Assembly (NCBI GenBank): GCA_022393335.1
Contig: JAJEKB010020458.1
Span: 16,836 to 80,835 of the forward strand
Source of the DNA: Macrotrachela quadricornifera
Taxonomy: Eukaryota; Rotifera; Eurotatoria; Philodinida; Philodinidae
Direction: 5' to 3'
Length of the DNA stretch: 64,000 nt
The position numbers were made by a program, and so were the translations under genes. Position 1 is the first letter of the stretch. Each line of letters opens with the position of its first letter. The notes below the pieces were generated by a model that did no database searches, had not been told where the DNA came from, and worked only from the letters and a program-made list of their open reading frames with translations. Below, in pieces: positions 49,461 through 62,294 of this stretch.

Positions 49461-50915
49461 ACAAACGATGTTTTAAAAAATTCATTATGAACACATTTAA
49501 TTAGATGATTTGTATTATGCGCATTTCTTTTTCATGAATCTTTTTCTATTGTTAAATCGTTTTAGTCTTATAATAAAAGGCAATCGATTTTGTTCTGTAT
49601 TGAATGTAACTATTTATACTCAATGTAAAAATTAGTGAAGCATATTACATGTACGTGAATATTTTATCCACAGTTATCAATACAACAACAAACATTCATA
49701 TAATTGCTATTTAACCACTTGTTGTTAACATGGTATTCTTTCCTAAAAATGAGAAAACTCAAAGTTGTCTTTAATAGTTAATATTTTATTATATTGATAA
49801 AAAATGATACATATTGCACATTGAATTGATAGATGATTCAAAATAAAAATCAAAAGAGTATCTTCTAGACGTACAATTATATTTTATATTGTTAAATAAA
49901 TACTTTTTATTTTGTCTTATCAACATTACAGGTAATATCATATATATTTCATAATGTACTCATATAATTGACGTCATTTTCTTATATAATAACGAGAAGA
50001 CACTCTTGGAACTTAGTTTTCTATAGAAATTATTTATTTATTGAAGATTTATTCAGTATATTACGATTTGATGATACCCTCATCATCATTTAGAATATTT
50101 TGTGAGGTTACATATATAAGATTTTCGTGGAACTCACATATTTTACGAAAGAAAATATAGAGTGTAAGTTTTAAGACGAATTTTTGCGGCTCCCCTCCCC
50201 CTCCCCCCATTACAGACAGTTGTCCTAGTTACGGCTTTCCTCCTACACATGAAGTCCCCTTCCCATTACAGACAATTGCCCATACTTGTCGATAAGCACG
50301 ATAAAGAAACTGATGACTCTATTTCGTTCGCTGCGTCGTATTGTTCGTTTTATATTGATAACGTTAATTATATTACTTTCATTTATAGTAATAAATTATA
50401 ATCAATAAAAGAAATAATATTTTTCTAATAATGAATATGTAACGAAACTTGTATCATAATTCGCCTCAGAAAGATATGTGAGTTCTACATTTTAACCCGA
50501 TACGGGCTACCCTGACAAGTTTTCTTTATTTTGTTCGATTTTATTGAATTACGTTATTCTTATTTAATCGATTTAATATTAAATAGAAAATGGATCAACA
50601 TTTTACAGATCCTTGAAAAAACTTCAAATATTTATTTACATCTTCAATTTCTTTTATAAGTAAAAAAACAGAAAATTCTTGTTTTTGTATACTCAAAAAT
50701 CGAGTACACTGAGGGCGAGGGTGTTAATTTTAGATGAGGTTGAAACACGAACACTCGGAAATGGTGGCATAGGATACGAGCCCATTTCATCAGATGTAGA
50801 ATCAATTTTGGATGGAATTAACTATATACCGTTTGATTTCTCTTTGAATATGTTATCTTTATTATTCATTGTTTTGCCGTTTTCAATCATTTCATTCCAT
50901 ATAAATAGATCTATT
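49461..50915. other. Intergenic region with C-rich patch
   Basis: AT-rich except for a C-rich patch at 50188-50285, in which CCCATTACAGACAGTTGTCC (50206) recurs at 50262 with two changes, 56 bp apart. An open frame at about 50679-50927 lacks clear protein character. Confidence 0.45.
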
Positions 50916-53900
50916 TTATTTAGATAATAAAAAGTCACAAATATTGTGAATACATGTATTAGGAAAATACTTTTTGATATGATGTTTATCAATTTGATTT
51001 ACTATTAAAACATATAGAGCAGCAAGTTTTGTACAATTATTTCCTGGCATATATCTTGTAAAATTGTGTGTAACTCTTTTTAGTGATTGATAATTACCAT
51101 GAAGATGAAGATTATTTGGTAAAGACATTTTCATATTAAATAAAAATAGTTCAATATAATCATCATGAGTATACAAACGATCTAGTCGAGTAAGATTTGG
51201 ATATTCAATAATTGATAATATTTCATTATCATTATTTGATTTACTTTATTGTGCTTTTCGATTATTTATTGTTAATTGTTTCATAAATGGAAATGATTTC
51301 GAAATTTGAAGAAAAAATTCATGTTCAAATGGACGTTCATCATATAATGATACTTGAGTGACATTGGTAAATAATTCACCTCGAAAATTATTTGTTATAT
51401 CATCGTACATTTTCCATTGATATGGATATGAATAAATACGACATTGACTATATCTTTGGAAATGATCAATACAAGTAATTATTTGATTATTAGAAAAATA
51501 TTTAAATGTTTTTTCAATAGATTCATTTAATAGAGAATTAGTTTGATAATGATGTTTAATGGTTGAGCAAATATTAAATGTGAATTTATATAATCGTGGC
51601 ATATGAATCATAATATCTTTCTTTAATATATCATCATCTATTACTTTTTCATCACATAGAACGTTAATATTCAAATCAAGTTCTTCTAAATTTATCATTC
51701 GACGTAGAAGTGGCACAAGTGTTTCATTCAGCACCCGCGAAAGTGGGGGGGTGTAGGGGGGTGTGCATCCCCCCAAAAATTAAAAATTATTTATTATTAG
51801 ACACCAAAATGGATAATATTTTTTTGAATCTGCAAAGTATCTCACAGGGACATTTTTAAAAAAATCTTTCACAGATGTTCTGAGTGGAAATGGGAGTCAG
51901 GGAATGATCTTTTTACAATAATAATCGGCGATTATCGTTGAGATATCGGTCGAAAACATGAAGTTCTACGACAAGTCGAAGAAATCAGCTTTTTTTTACT
52001 TAAAACTCTGGCATAAACAGTGTTTTTTGCTAAAAAATTTTAAAATATTAGAAATTTTCGCTTCATGAAGAAGTAGCCGCATGGGCATACTCGCCTTGAA
52101 AATAACTCTGATCTTCTTGTTTTCATGGTATACTTTACTGCATCCTACCTTCTGAACACCTTTATTTATGCGCAGTCGTCGCTGGTGTGGTCGCCTTCGG
52201 CGGCGAAATGACTAAGAGTTATAGCAGCACTTTTTACTTTCGAGAAAAATAAGAAAAAGAAAAGTCTTTCATGAGTCTGATATGAGAAAAGTTTTCGCTT
52301 CGCGAAAATTAACATCTGCGTAACCGCAATAAATCCATAAAAACTTCTAACTTTAGTCCATTTTTCCTTCGAAACAGCCTAGTCGAGAACAATCGTTGCC
52401 AAACTGGCCGCCTTCGATGGCAGAAGTATTGAGGAAGTTTCTTACGTCATATACTGGTTGTTTTGTTCAGAATTTTGCCAGATACAGTCGAATTTTCTAA
52501 GAAAGTTGCAAAAAGTTTTCGCTCCGCGAAAAATTTTACATTGCAGATTGTACGATAAAGATTAATACTAAGTCTGATGTGAAAAAAAAATTTGCTCTCT
52601 TCAATTAGACTACCTCAGAAGTCTTGCACCCCCCAAACCTGGAACCCTCGCGCGGGGCCTGGTTTCATTAAAATCATATATACATATCCCACAATAGCAA
52701 CACAAAGAAAAAATCCGTAAATTTGGTAATAAGATTTTCTGAAAACAAAAACAAATATGAGCTCATTTAAACAAAAATATAAAAAATAACCTACATTTCG
52801 TTCGATATAGGTATAGTAAGTCACAATAGTATGAATGTTAATATAAAGTATACGAAGTTGATCAAAACATCCATCAAGTATATGATGAAACTCTCTCATA
52901 TTAGAGACATTGATATGTTATTCTAATAACGTTGAGGAGATAGCAGTTTCAAGTGTCATACCAAGAAATAAGATGCCACGAACAAATGAAGTTGAATTGA
53001 ATTTTAAGCATCGTAGATTAGTAAATATAGTCAAGATTTTTGCAAATATATATGAATAGTTAATACTCTTTACAAACATATTGTTATTAAAACTGATAAA
53101 GAGTGATGAAATTTGATTGTTAAATATATGAATTAAAGAATTTGTATCTAAATGAAGTTTTAAGGTTAACAATAAAAATATCTCTCATGTATTTCGGTTG
53201 AATCGATTGAACTATCTAAAATTAGCACTGTGATTCTTATATATGTGATGTTTCGTTTTTTTTCAATTTTCTCATAGATTACATTATATATGATGAATCT
53301 TGTGTTCTATCTCACTCATTTATATTACTGATTTTTTTCTATATTAATTTTGAAAAATTTCAATTGAATTTATTATCGATATCTTCGTTTTTACCCTATA
53401 GAAATGAAGAATAATTAAATTCTCCTTCTTATAATGACGTATCTAAAAGAATGTTTTATTTAGGAAATAAAAATAAAATGAAAAATGATTTTTTTATGAG
53501 TAGATAGTCTTTAATTCTATTAACTATATGGGAAGAAATAAATTATTTTGTTTTTTCAATAACTAATTAGAATTTTATAAAGAAAAGTTCTTACCAGAAA
53601 AGAGAGACATAACTAGTTTATGGTCGTCTATATCACATAAACCAAGATTATTTAAATTCAGATAATTTGTAGTTAGAAAAACACGTTTTATTGATGTTCC
53701 TTCAAGATAGAGAGTTTCAATTTGATGACCAATTTCAGGTACAATTTTTAAACAAAATCGATCAAGTATTGGACCTAATAATGGAACGGAAGAATTGTCG
53801 ATTCGACAATATTCTAATAAACATAAATGACGAGTAAAAATTCTATCATGTACAATTCTATTGATTTGTTGATTAACACCCTTTAAAGAATAAAGGAATT

Positions 53901-54081
53901 CATAATTGTACAATTTTTTAAATATATACATATAAATTTCATCCGATAAATCATCTAACTGAACCAATAAATCTTTCATATTTATTTGTCTATACAATAC
54001 GTACTTTTCTGAGGCTATATATATATGTATTGTATTCATTGATCTTAATTGACCGATATCGTCGTTAATAAAAACAATCAT
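50916..54081 (-). pseudogene. F-box/LRR-like gene, disrupted by transposon and nonsense codons
   Basis: Coding parts on the minus strand: 54081-53595, then from about 53205 down to about 52797, about 52740 to 52662 beyond a short intron, then from 51728 down to 50916. The likely original start is the Met at 53979 (MKDLLVQLDDLSDEIYMYIFKKL), an F-box that would bind SKP1 in an SCF ubiquitin ligase. The rest has irregular LRR-like strands (LEELDLNINVL, LRCLKFNSTSF, IEYPNLTRLD). Three lesions: an in-frame TAA at 52918-52920, a 933-bp insertion at 51729-52661, and a second TAA at 51246-51248. Frame continuity on both sides of each lesion shows it was once one protein. This F-box type is multicopy in bdelloids. 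Confidence 0.75.
51729..52661. mobile_element. Non-autonomous hAT-like transposon
   Basis: The element is flanked by a perfect 8-bp direct repeat GTTTCATT (51721-51728 and 52662-52669). Its ends are CAGCACCCGCGAAAG and, in inverse, CAGGCCCCGCGCGAG, an imperfect terminal repeat beginning CAG. An 8-bp duplication with CAG ends is the hAT signature. The interior is non-coding and contains about three roughly 220-bp subrepeats (TTTTCGCTTC-like blocks near 52056, 52290 and 52512; TCGCCTTCG-like blocks near 52190 and 52406). G- and C-runs lie just inside both ends. Confidence 0.78.
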
Positions 54082-54700
54082 ATTCTTTTCAATTGTATTA
54101 TTTGGCGATGAACAAAAATAAATGAAAAAAATAGCATGAGTTTTTTCTCTCTCTTTATTATTATTGGATAGCCTTTAAAACGATATATTATAGGAAATTT
54201 GATTTCTTTGCATAGAAAATATAACGTATTTATGAAGTATTATGAAACTTATTGTTAATCGATTCTAATAAACATTGTTTCGACTGTTATTGTGAGGGTG
54301 AGGAGTTTTTTGGAATTTTTTCAGCCAAAATAAAAAATTGTTTTTAATAGAGATATTGATCATTAAAAAAAATGAATATGAAAACTGATGCATTTGAAAT
54401 GATTTGACTCAAATGAAAATACGACTAAAACCATGAAAAACTAAAATAATTATGACATATTTGTTATTATCTTCTAGACAAAGAAAACGCAAGTAAAGAA
54501 ATACTACATTGAAGAATAATAATTTATGTAGCAAATATAGATACTAAACAAATGGATTGCTCTAATTAAATGTAAACGAAAATATTGTGTCTGAGTGACA
54601 TCGAGATAGAGATTATTCTAGTAGTGCCAAAGTAATCTACGAAGTGAACCGATGAAGAAGAAGAAACGAAATTTCTCAAATCTAAATCTGAAAATTATAA
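54082..54700. other. Spacer between two relics
   Basis: AT-rich; nothing supported beyond flanks of the F-box pseudogene and the debranching enzyme relic. Confidence 0.5.
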
Positions 54701-55800
54701 GTGGAAATAATTAATGATGAAACACAAGTTCGTGTTCTTGTTTTAAATGATGGTGAACATAAAAGTAAAGAATTATTTCGATTAAAAAAAAAAAGGTTTG
54801 AATAATTAATAAAATAAAATTTTTTAAAATAAAAACGATGAATTCTTCAAATTGTTTTATCATTTCGTTTATCATCATTAAATGTTCGAATATTTACAAA
54901 TAATTGTCCTAATGAACAAGATCAATTTCAATGTAATGATTATCATGAATTAAAATGGTTATATCCAATAACAGATCATTTAAAATTAAATTCATTATTT
55001 AATCGAGTACATGAACAAATTAAAAAATTAATTGATAAAATTTCTAAACAGTGGAATATATTATTTATAAATGATTTAGTTTATAATCATGCTGCAAACG
55101 ATTATGCATTACTTCATGATCATATTGAAGCTGCTTAGAATTTGATAAATTCTCGACATTTAAAACCAGCTGTACTTCTTGATTTAATTTTAACACAATT
55201 TACTCGTGGTATAAGTGAAGATGAACTTTTATCAAAAGAAATTCCATCAGAAATCGAAGAAGATCATTTAGAATTAATTCGTCATTATTTACTTAATGAA
55301 CAAATTCTTCTTTTATCATTTTTCCGAATATTTTTTTTGTGATGAAAATTTGTTAATCGAAGAATTTCATCAATAATTATCAAAACTCGATCATTGTTCT
55401 TTAAAACCATTATATAATAATGATCATTTAAGTGTAATTCAACATGGAAAATATGAACGAATGAAAAGTGATGTTAATCTTCAATTAGTTGAACAAATTT
55501 ATTTTTATCAAAGAAAATTTGAATGGAAAAGATCAATGAATTAAAGCAACATGTGATGATTTATCTAATCGTTTAAAATAAAATTATTAAATAAAAAAAA
55601 TTATGAAAAATATAACTGAAGATTTAAATTGAGCAATTGATAATTGTATCGTTGCATGTCGTTGTCATTTCTTTTCATATAAAGATCCGATTGCATGCTG
55701 AAATTGAATTACAAAACAATTCAAAATTTCTATGTAACCAGCTTTATAAACGTTTAGAATATTATTCTAAATGCCAGTAATCATCGGTAAAAAATTGTAG
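54701..55800 (+). pseudogene. AGL: Decayed glycogen debranching enzyme relic
   Basis: Fragments follow the order of the N-terminal (4-alpha-glucanotransferase) half of AGL. They begin with ETQVRVLVLNDGEHKSKELF at about 54725 and DYHELKWLYPITDHLKL at about 54940, which lacks most of the segment expected between. Next is KQWNILFINDLVYNHAAND at about 55052, with the conserved DVVYNH-like site. After a TAG at 55138 come NLINSRHLKPAVLLDLIL and IEEDHLELIRHYLLNEQ. Beyond about 55340 more fragments appear in shifting frames with several stops (LEYYSKC near 55755). The absent active-site exons, the in-frame TAG and the multiple stops mean no functional enzyme. A complete copy is expected elsewhere in the genome. 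Confidence 0.72.
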
Positions 55801-57135
55801 ATTAACATCTCAGTATTATCGAGAAACATGAGTACAATGGCAGTAGTTAACAAAAAAGTCATCATATTTTACCCAAACCAAAAGGGTGAGAGATTTTGAA
55901 CTAGTAGAATTGTAGAGCAAGTGAAGCTCTATCGAACACAATGTGATATTATATCGAACAATTCGGCTTTTCGGAAAAATTTAGGATCCAGTATGGAGGT
56001 GGTCTTGACGGGTAATTTGGACAAAACAACTGAAAATTTTTTTAAAATTCAAATTAAGTTTTGCATGATAAAATGCGCCTTTTCAAGAGCAATCAGAATA
56101 TGATATTGGATATTACTTTATATGTTGATTTCATAGAGAAAAATGCAAAAAAAACTGTAGGTCAAAAAGAGTAAAAAACCGAGTTTTTGACATTTTCGTG
56201 CTAATAATATTTTGAGTCTAGTTTTATGAAAAAGAGTCTTATTTGAAAATTTTTTTTATCAAAATACTTATAATTGAAAGCTCTATCAACGCTAAAAGTT
56301 TCATTTAAATCTGAGAAAACTTTTGTAAACGCGGTTGAGATCCGGTGGAAATACCCATGTATTTCATTCATCTTCGGTTTATGTTTAACATCACTTCTTA
56401 TAGACGTTTTACTATTTTTCGTATCATGTTTCTTAAAATCTTCGATTCATAAATGAAATAATTATGAAAGAAATATAAGCGAAAAATATTTTTTTAAAAA
56501 AATGTATTATTCAACCCAAATTTTTGGATGATACCGCCTATTTATGACAGTAAAATCATTTTAAGGTACTTGAATTATATGAGTACATTTAAATTATAAA
56601 AAAAGGTCATTGACTCAGTCAAAAGTCATTTTAATAAATTAGAAAGAGAAAAAAAATGAATGTAAGATCAATGCACTATACTTTTGCACTTGATATATTA
56701 ATATGACTCAGCGTACGTATTTAGGAATAATACATATATTTCATAAGAAATTTAGTAGATTTTGAACAATTACTGACATGAATCTATAAGGTGATATTTG
56801 AAAAAATATATTTGATTAGGTATCTTGTATTCGGACGTTTTTCTGTCTAGAAAGGCTGTTTACATGTTGAATCATTGTTTGATAATATTGAATTATCTTT
56901 CATTTTTCAACACGGACAAAAAAAAATTGTTTAGAAGGCAATTTTCACATTAATATGCAATTTCTTATTATTTATAAATGATGTAAATACAGAAAGCCGA
57001 TAAACGTTATTGTGTGTATTCAACTATGAAAATTTATTCAAGTGTATCGAGTGAATAAAAGCAGAGACGTTATTTACGGCTATAAATGCATTTTTTTTCT
57101 CTAATCAAATTTAATTTGACAGTTATATAAAAAAA
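55801..57135. other. Intergenic region
   Basis: No gene seen. Small open frames at 55921-56103 and 56274-56456 lack protein-like composition. A short hairpin (GTCAAAAA with TTTTTGAC) lies at about 56160-56192. The right end is the presumed promoter of the CDF gene. Confidence 0.5.
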
Positions 57136-58895
57136 ATGTCTCATACGAATAATTCTTATGATCATCAATTTGATGGAATTTCTCTTGCTGAGCTTCCATC
57201 AAACAAGGAATTGAATTTGTCTTCAAATTCTTTACAATCACCACGTACACGACGAACAAGTGATCAAATAAACAATCGTCAAAATCAAAATCTAGAAAAT
57301 GTATCTGTCTCAATAATTGATAATAATAAACTTTATGATCGATCACAAGATATTACCACTGCACCACATATATTAAATCAACAATATCATAATGATAATA
57401 ATGATACTTTATCAGATGATGATTCATATTATTCATTAAAAAATATACTCAATAAACGACATGGTCGACGTGATGATGATTCTCGATTATCACGACGTGT
57501 TAAAAATTTCTATAAAGATCAAGATTCATTAATTGATGATTATGAACGAGTATATAGTGGAGGAAGTGATAAACTAAACAAAGAAATGCAAAGTTTAAAG
57601 AAAAAGACTGATATATTAACTAAAGTTTCATTTGGTGTTAATATTGTAAGAATTATTAATTGATAATTATGAATGAAATTTGTAAAGAGAAAACATATAT
57701 ATTTCTTTTTTTAGGGTCTGTTTATACTAAAAATTGTCGCAGCTTCAGTTTCAAAATCTCTTTCAGTTGTTTCATCTGTTATTGATTCTGCTGTTGATCT
57801 TGCAACATCAGTTATTTTATTTTGGGCATGGCATGCTATTAAAAAACGAGATCATTATCGTTATCCAGAAGGTAGATTAAATTTTGTTTTTAATTATTTT
57901 TATCAACTCAGTTTCTTTTTTTTTTATTTAGGTCGAACACGTCTTGAACCATTATCAATTGTAATATTAGCAGTAATTATGTGTGCTGCTTCAGTTTTAG
58001 TTATTTATGAATCAATAAATTCAATTATTAATACTGCACAATATTTTACAGAAAAAAATACAACAAAAACATTAACAGATATTGATATGAGTGCATTACC
58101 AATATCTGTTATGGTTACAACGATTGTTCTTAAATTAATTTTATTTCTTATTTGTTCTCGTATTAAAACTCCAACAATGTCTGCATTGACTGCTGATCAT
58201 ATTAATGACGTTGCTTCGAATCTTGTTGCACTTTTTTGTGGTCTTATTGGTAAGATATAATCATAATTGTATTTATATATTGTATTTATTTAATTTTTTT
58301 CAAGGATCATTTGCATATAAAAATAAAATCAATCAAAAGACAATTGTTATTGATCCTGTTGGTGCTATTCTTATTTCATTTTATATTATTAGTACATGGA
58401 TTGGACAAGCAAAAAGTTTGTCTATGATTTACGTTTCTTTCTTTTTTGAATTTTCGTATATTTATAATTTTATATAGGTCAAATAAAACGAATAAGTGGA
58501 TATACAGCTGATCCAAAATTTCTTTCACAAATAACTGTATGTATAATTTTTTATTATTATTTATAAATAGAAATTTTTTTTTAATAAATTTTAGTGGTTA
58601 ACATATCATCATTCATCGTTAATTCAAAAAATTGATACAGTTCGAGCATTTCATCTTGGTACAGCATATTTCGTTGAAGTTGATATCGTTTTACCAGAAA
58701 CTACGCCACTTAAAGAAGCACATGATACTGGAGAATCATTACAAAAAAAAATTGAAGATTTACCAGAAGTTGAACGAGTATGTTTATTTTGAAATTTATT
58801 TTTCTATAATTTAATTTCTTCTCTAAAATTAGGCATTTGTTCATCTTGATTATGATTATGGTCATCATCCATCAAAAGAACATAAAGCTGTTTAA
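57136..58895 (+). CDS. Cation diffusion facilitator, manganese-type
   Basis: Seven exons (57136-57645, 57715-57871, 57932-58249, 58305-58415, 58478-58536, 58595-58777, 58833-58895) give 466 residues. The first 160 are polar and cytosolic. Then come six TM helices with SVIDSAVDLATS in TM2 (DxxxD) and ADHINDVASN in TM5 (DxxxD). Zinc CDFs have HxxxD at TM2, so the pair points to the Mn/Fe-type branch that includes plant MTP8-11 and fungal members. HYRYPEGRTRLEPL marks the TM2-TM3 loop. The C-terminal ferredoxin-like dimer domain reads IDTVRAFHLGTAYFVEVDIVLP and ends YGHHPSKEHKAV. Likely role: export of Mn2+ into vesicles or out of the cell. The fourth intron uses a GTTTGT donor. Confidence 0.85.
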
Positions 58896-59697
58896 AACTA
58901 TTTCGTAATTTTAAAATGTGATATATTTTTTTATTTTCTAATGTCGTACTAACAATTATTAAACAAAATGTCGATGCATAGCAAGTAAAAATGTATTTAT
59001 TAAGGAACATATAAATTAAATTAAATATTAATATGAGAATATATATATATATTAATCATATAGTTTTTAAAACAAGTGAATATTTTAATAATCAACAAGA
59101 AAAATATATTGTAACAATATTTATTACTATAATGAAAAAAAAGATACATTTAGAATAAATATTATAGATCATGAAATCTAATATGACTGTATCTGAATTT
59201 ATTGCAAAGTGAAATATTCTTCAATTTCATGGTTTAAAAATAGCGTAGTTTTTTCTATTATGATAATTGATGTTTCATCGTATTTCTTTCTTATCATGTG
59301 AAATAAAATATCTTTTAAATAAAATGATCTTATATTGATTTTTATTTATTTTCATTTTTATTTTATAATTATCTGACTAAAGTGAATTCAATGTCTATTC
59401 AATTCTCATTATGTTTTTCTCCTTGTCATTTTAATATATATGTAATTCTCATATTTAATATTTGATTTATAAAGTAATAAAATATCTATCAGAAAATACA
59501 TTAAAATGTAATATAAATCATCTGTATTTTATTCATGATAAAAATATTTTAAAAGATAATGTAAAAATGAGAGATAGTGTTATTTATGTTTGCCTTAACT
59601 TAATATAGCTGATGAAAATTCAGTCAGAAAAGTAATCTAGTAATGGAAACGATACTACTATATCAAGTGATAGTATTGATGTGGTGAATAATATAAA
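58896..59697. other. Intergenic region
   Basis: 3' side of the CDF gene and AT-rich DNA with a TA run near 59040-59050. Nothing else seen. Confidence 0.5.
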
Positions 59698-59705
59698 CGA
59701 TGAGT

Positions 59706-59881
59706 CATGGACATAGCCAGGGGGGTACCCCGGATGCCTAGGCACCCCTTTGGCGAAAAAACACCTGAAGGGGGGTAGGAATAAAGAATCTTTTCGCGAA
59801 CCAAAAATTGATTTTTCTGATGGTGTGCACCTTTCTTAACAAGTCGAGCACCCCCTTGAAAAATCCCTGGCTACGCCCCTG
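59706..59881. mobile_element. Short hAT-like MITE
   Basis: 176 bp. Left end CATGGACATAGCCAGG, right end in inverse CAGGGGCGTAGCCAGG, about 12 of 16 matching. Flanks CGATGAGT (59698-59705) and CGTTGGGT (59882-59889) match at 6 of 8, fitting an old 8-bp target duplication. GC-rich and non-coding. CAGGGGCGTAGCCAGG-type ends are widespread among animal hAT MITEs (from memory). Confidence 0.72.
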
Positions 59882-59889
59882 CGTTGGGT

Positions 59890-62294
59890 ACTAATTTTTC
59901 ATACATTTTTGCCCATTATGACGGTATAGGTGAGTCAATTCAATTAGTAATAATAAATAAACGAGAAGAAAGAGCATAAGTACATTTTTTTGAAATGTAC
60001 TTGTAGTTCTCAAGGGTATCATGACAAATAAATGATATATAGAGAATAATATAATATAAAAGCTAGGAATTGAGGAGCACTCACAAAGTATCAATTAACA
60101 TATTCAACACGATTTATATCGATTGACTGCGATGTGACTCACTAATTACTCACATCATCAGCAATGTATTTTCAAAACGTGTTAATCATACTATTAGATA
60201 ACTCTAAATTCGTTGTCTACTCCCTGTAAGAATCAGGTTTTTCGATGCATGTATTGAATGTTCTCAACTTTTCTCGCCAAAATTACTCGTTCATTTGGTG
60301 TAACAAGACGCGCACTTTTGTTTATTCTTTATCTCATCCTCTCTATATTTTTATGTGAATTTGTTCTCAATACATATCACTTAATAGAAAGATGAACGCT
60401 CTACAAGACAGGATACTTTTTATCAGAAACATACCTTGAAATGGTTTGAACTTCAACACGCACACATGTAGTGGTGTAGATTTTCAACAAATCCTATTTT
60501 CTCCACATTTCTTAAACACAATACCATGATAAAAAGTATATAAATTTAATTTTCATATAACAAGTAGAAGTGGGAGAAATTAATTAGTTTTTAACAAGAT
60601 TGACTACGAGTTAATATATCTCTAAAGGTAACCGACTAAGTTTGTAATTTTATTTTCTAAGTTGATGATCGACTAAAGCAAGGACAACCGAAAAATAAAC
60701 ACAATCAATTCATTTTTTTTATCTTTCTATATATTTGAAAGTAACCGCTCATAAATAATGCCAGCTTGCTATTCACTGATGAAACGATTATTTTTTATTC
60801 AAACAGAAACTACATCTGAAGATACATAATATTGTTTCCTATTTATAACATAAATTTGAAGATTTTCATTTATACATTCGTAAACGAGTCCTGTCAAGCC
60901 AGGAAAAGTTAACGATTTAGTACTTATGTGAACTAACATTATTCGAACTTATTTTGAACATTAAAAGTCGTTATTGATTGTCATCGAATACTTCAATATA
61001 TGCCATCATTATAACATACATCAATTCTAGAGAAAGAACAACACTATTTCAACTGCAGTATACTGATTTATAAAATATAAAATTGAAATAGATATATACA
61101 ATTGTTTAATAAAAGATTAACTGAAAAAAAAGAGACCAATGATCAAAATGAAAAGATGTAATTTGAAATCTATAAATAACTAAATGATTGATGGAAAGAA
61201 TCCTAGAGATTTTCAAAACGCTTAATTCATTAAATATAAATATAAGAAAATCATAATCAATAATAATTTAAAAAGATGAAAAATTCAAAAAACAACCGCT
61301 TCTTCATGTATATTAAATTGATATTTTCAACTAAAGTCATGTTTAATTGCTTTATATTTTTCTGGAATACACATCATGTATAATTGGATAGTTGTACAGT
61401 ATCTCTCATATAGTTTCCGACAAACTATAGTTACACTAGAATAGCTATATTGTTAATCAATTGAGAACTAATATTATTCTAAGTCTCTACAAGATAATGT
61501 TTTATTTTATAGACAATAGACTTGCTATTGACTGAAAGTAGAACTATTATTATCAGTCGACTTTGTACTTTCAAATGATGAAATTTAGCCTTTATTTTTT
61601 TCGTATTTATCAAGACCGTCTCGAATAAATGTTTCATATTTCCATAAAGAGACTATCAATAGAAAAAACTATGAGCATTAATGTAATACTGCAATTTCAT
61701 TTCTTTGAATTCTATTTTTATCTAAAGTCAATAGAAGTTACTGCATGGTATGAACAAGCGTACCTTCACTAATCAACGCTCTTGAATTTATTCTTTCGAG
61801 ATTCTCACCTTTCTTGATGAATCAGACAAGATTCTTTTTGCATTCTTTTAAAAGCATCTTGATAGAATTGCAAAAGAGAGGGCCATTGTTTATCTCTACC
61901 CTCGATATAAATCGCGTACATATATTTCATTATTTATTTCTATATCAACCGTTAACATGATCATATTACCACAGTAATTTGACAGTTTAAAAATAGAAAA
62001 CTGCTGTTTTATTTTGTTTCTCTTAAGGTATTTTTTAATTTGTTTTTTAATTATTCTATTGTTACACCTATATTTTTTATATATCTATAATTATTGCGAA
62101 ATTTTCTAATAAAATAGTGAAGAAAATTTAATTATCACAGGTCTATATTAATAAAAAGAATTTTATAGAAGAACCTTAGTAGATTAAAAATATTGGATAG
62201 ATCTAGAGTTGTCTCACTTGTAAGTGATTTCTTCCAACAGAACTGACACTAACAGCTAAATAACATTGGGAATATTTATGTGTCCTAAGTTACT
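59890..62294. other. Intergenic region
   Basis: About 2.4 kb, AT-rich. No convincing protein frame, tRNA or repeat seen. Confidence 0.45.

Noticed and set aside
50679..50927. Plus-strand open frame near the F-box pseudogene end
   Set aside because: Hydrophobic tail reads out of AT-rich DNA and it runs into the opposite-strand relic; no support.
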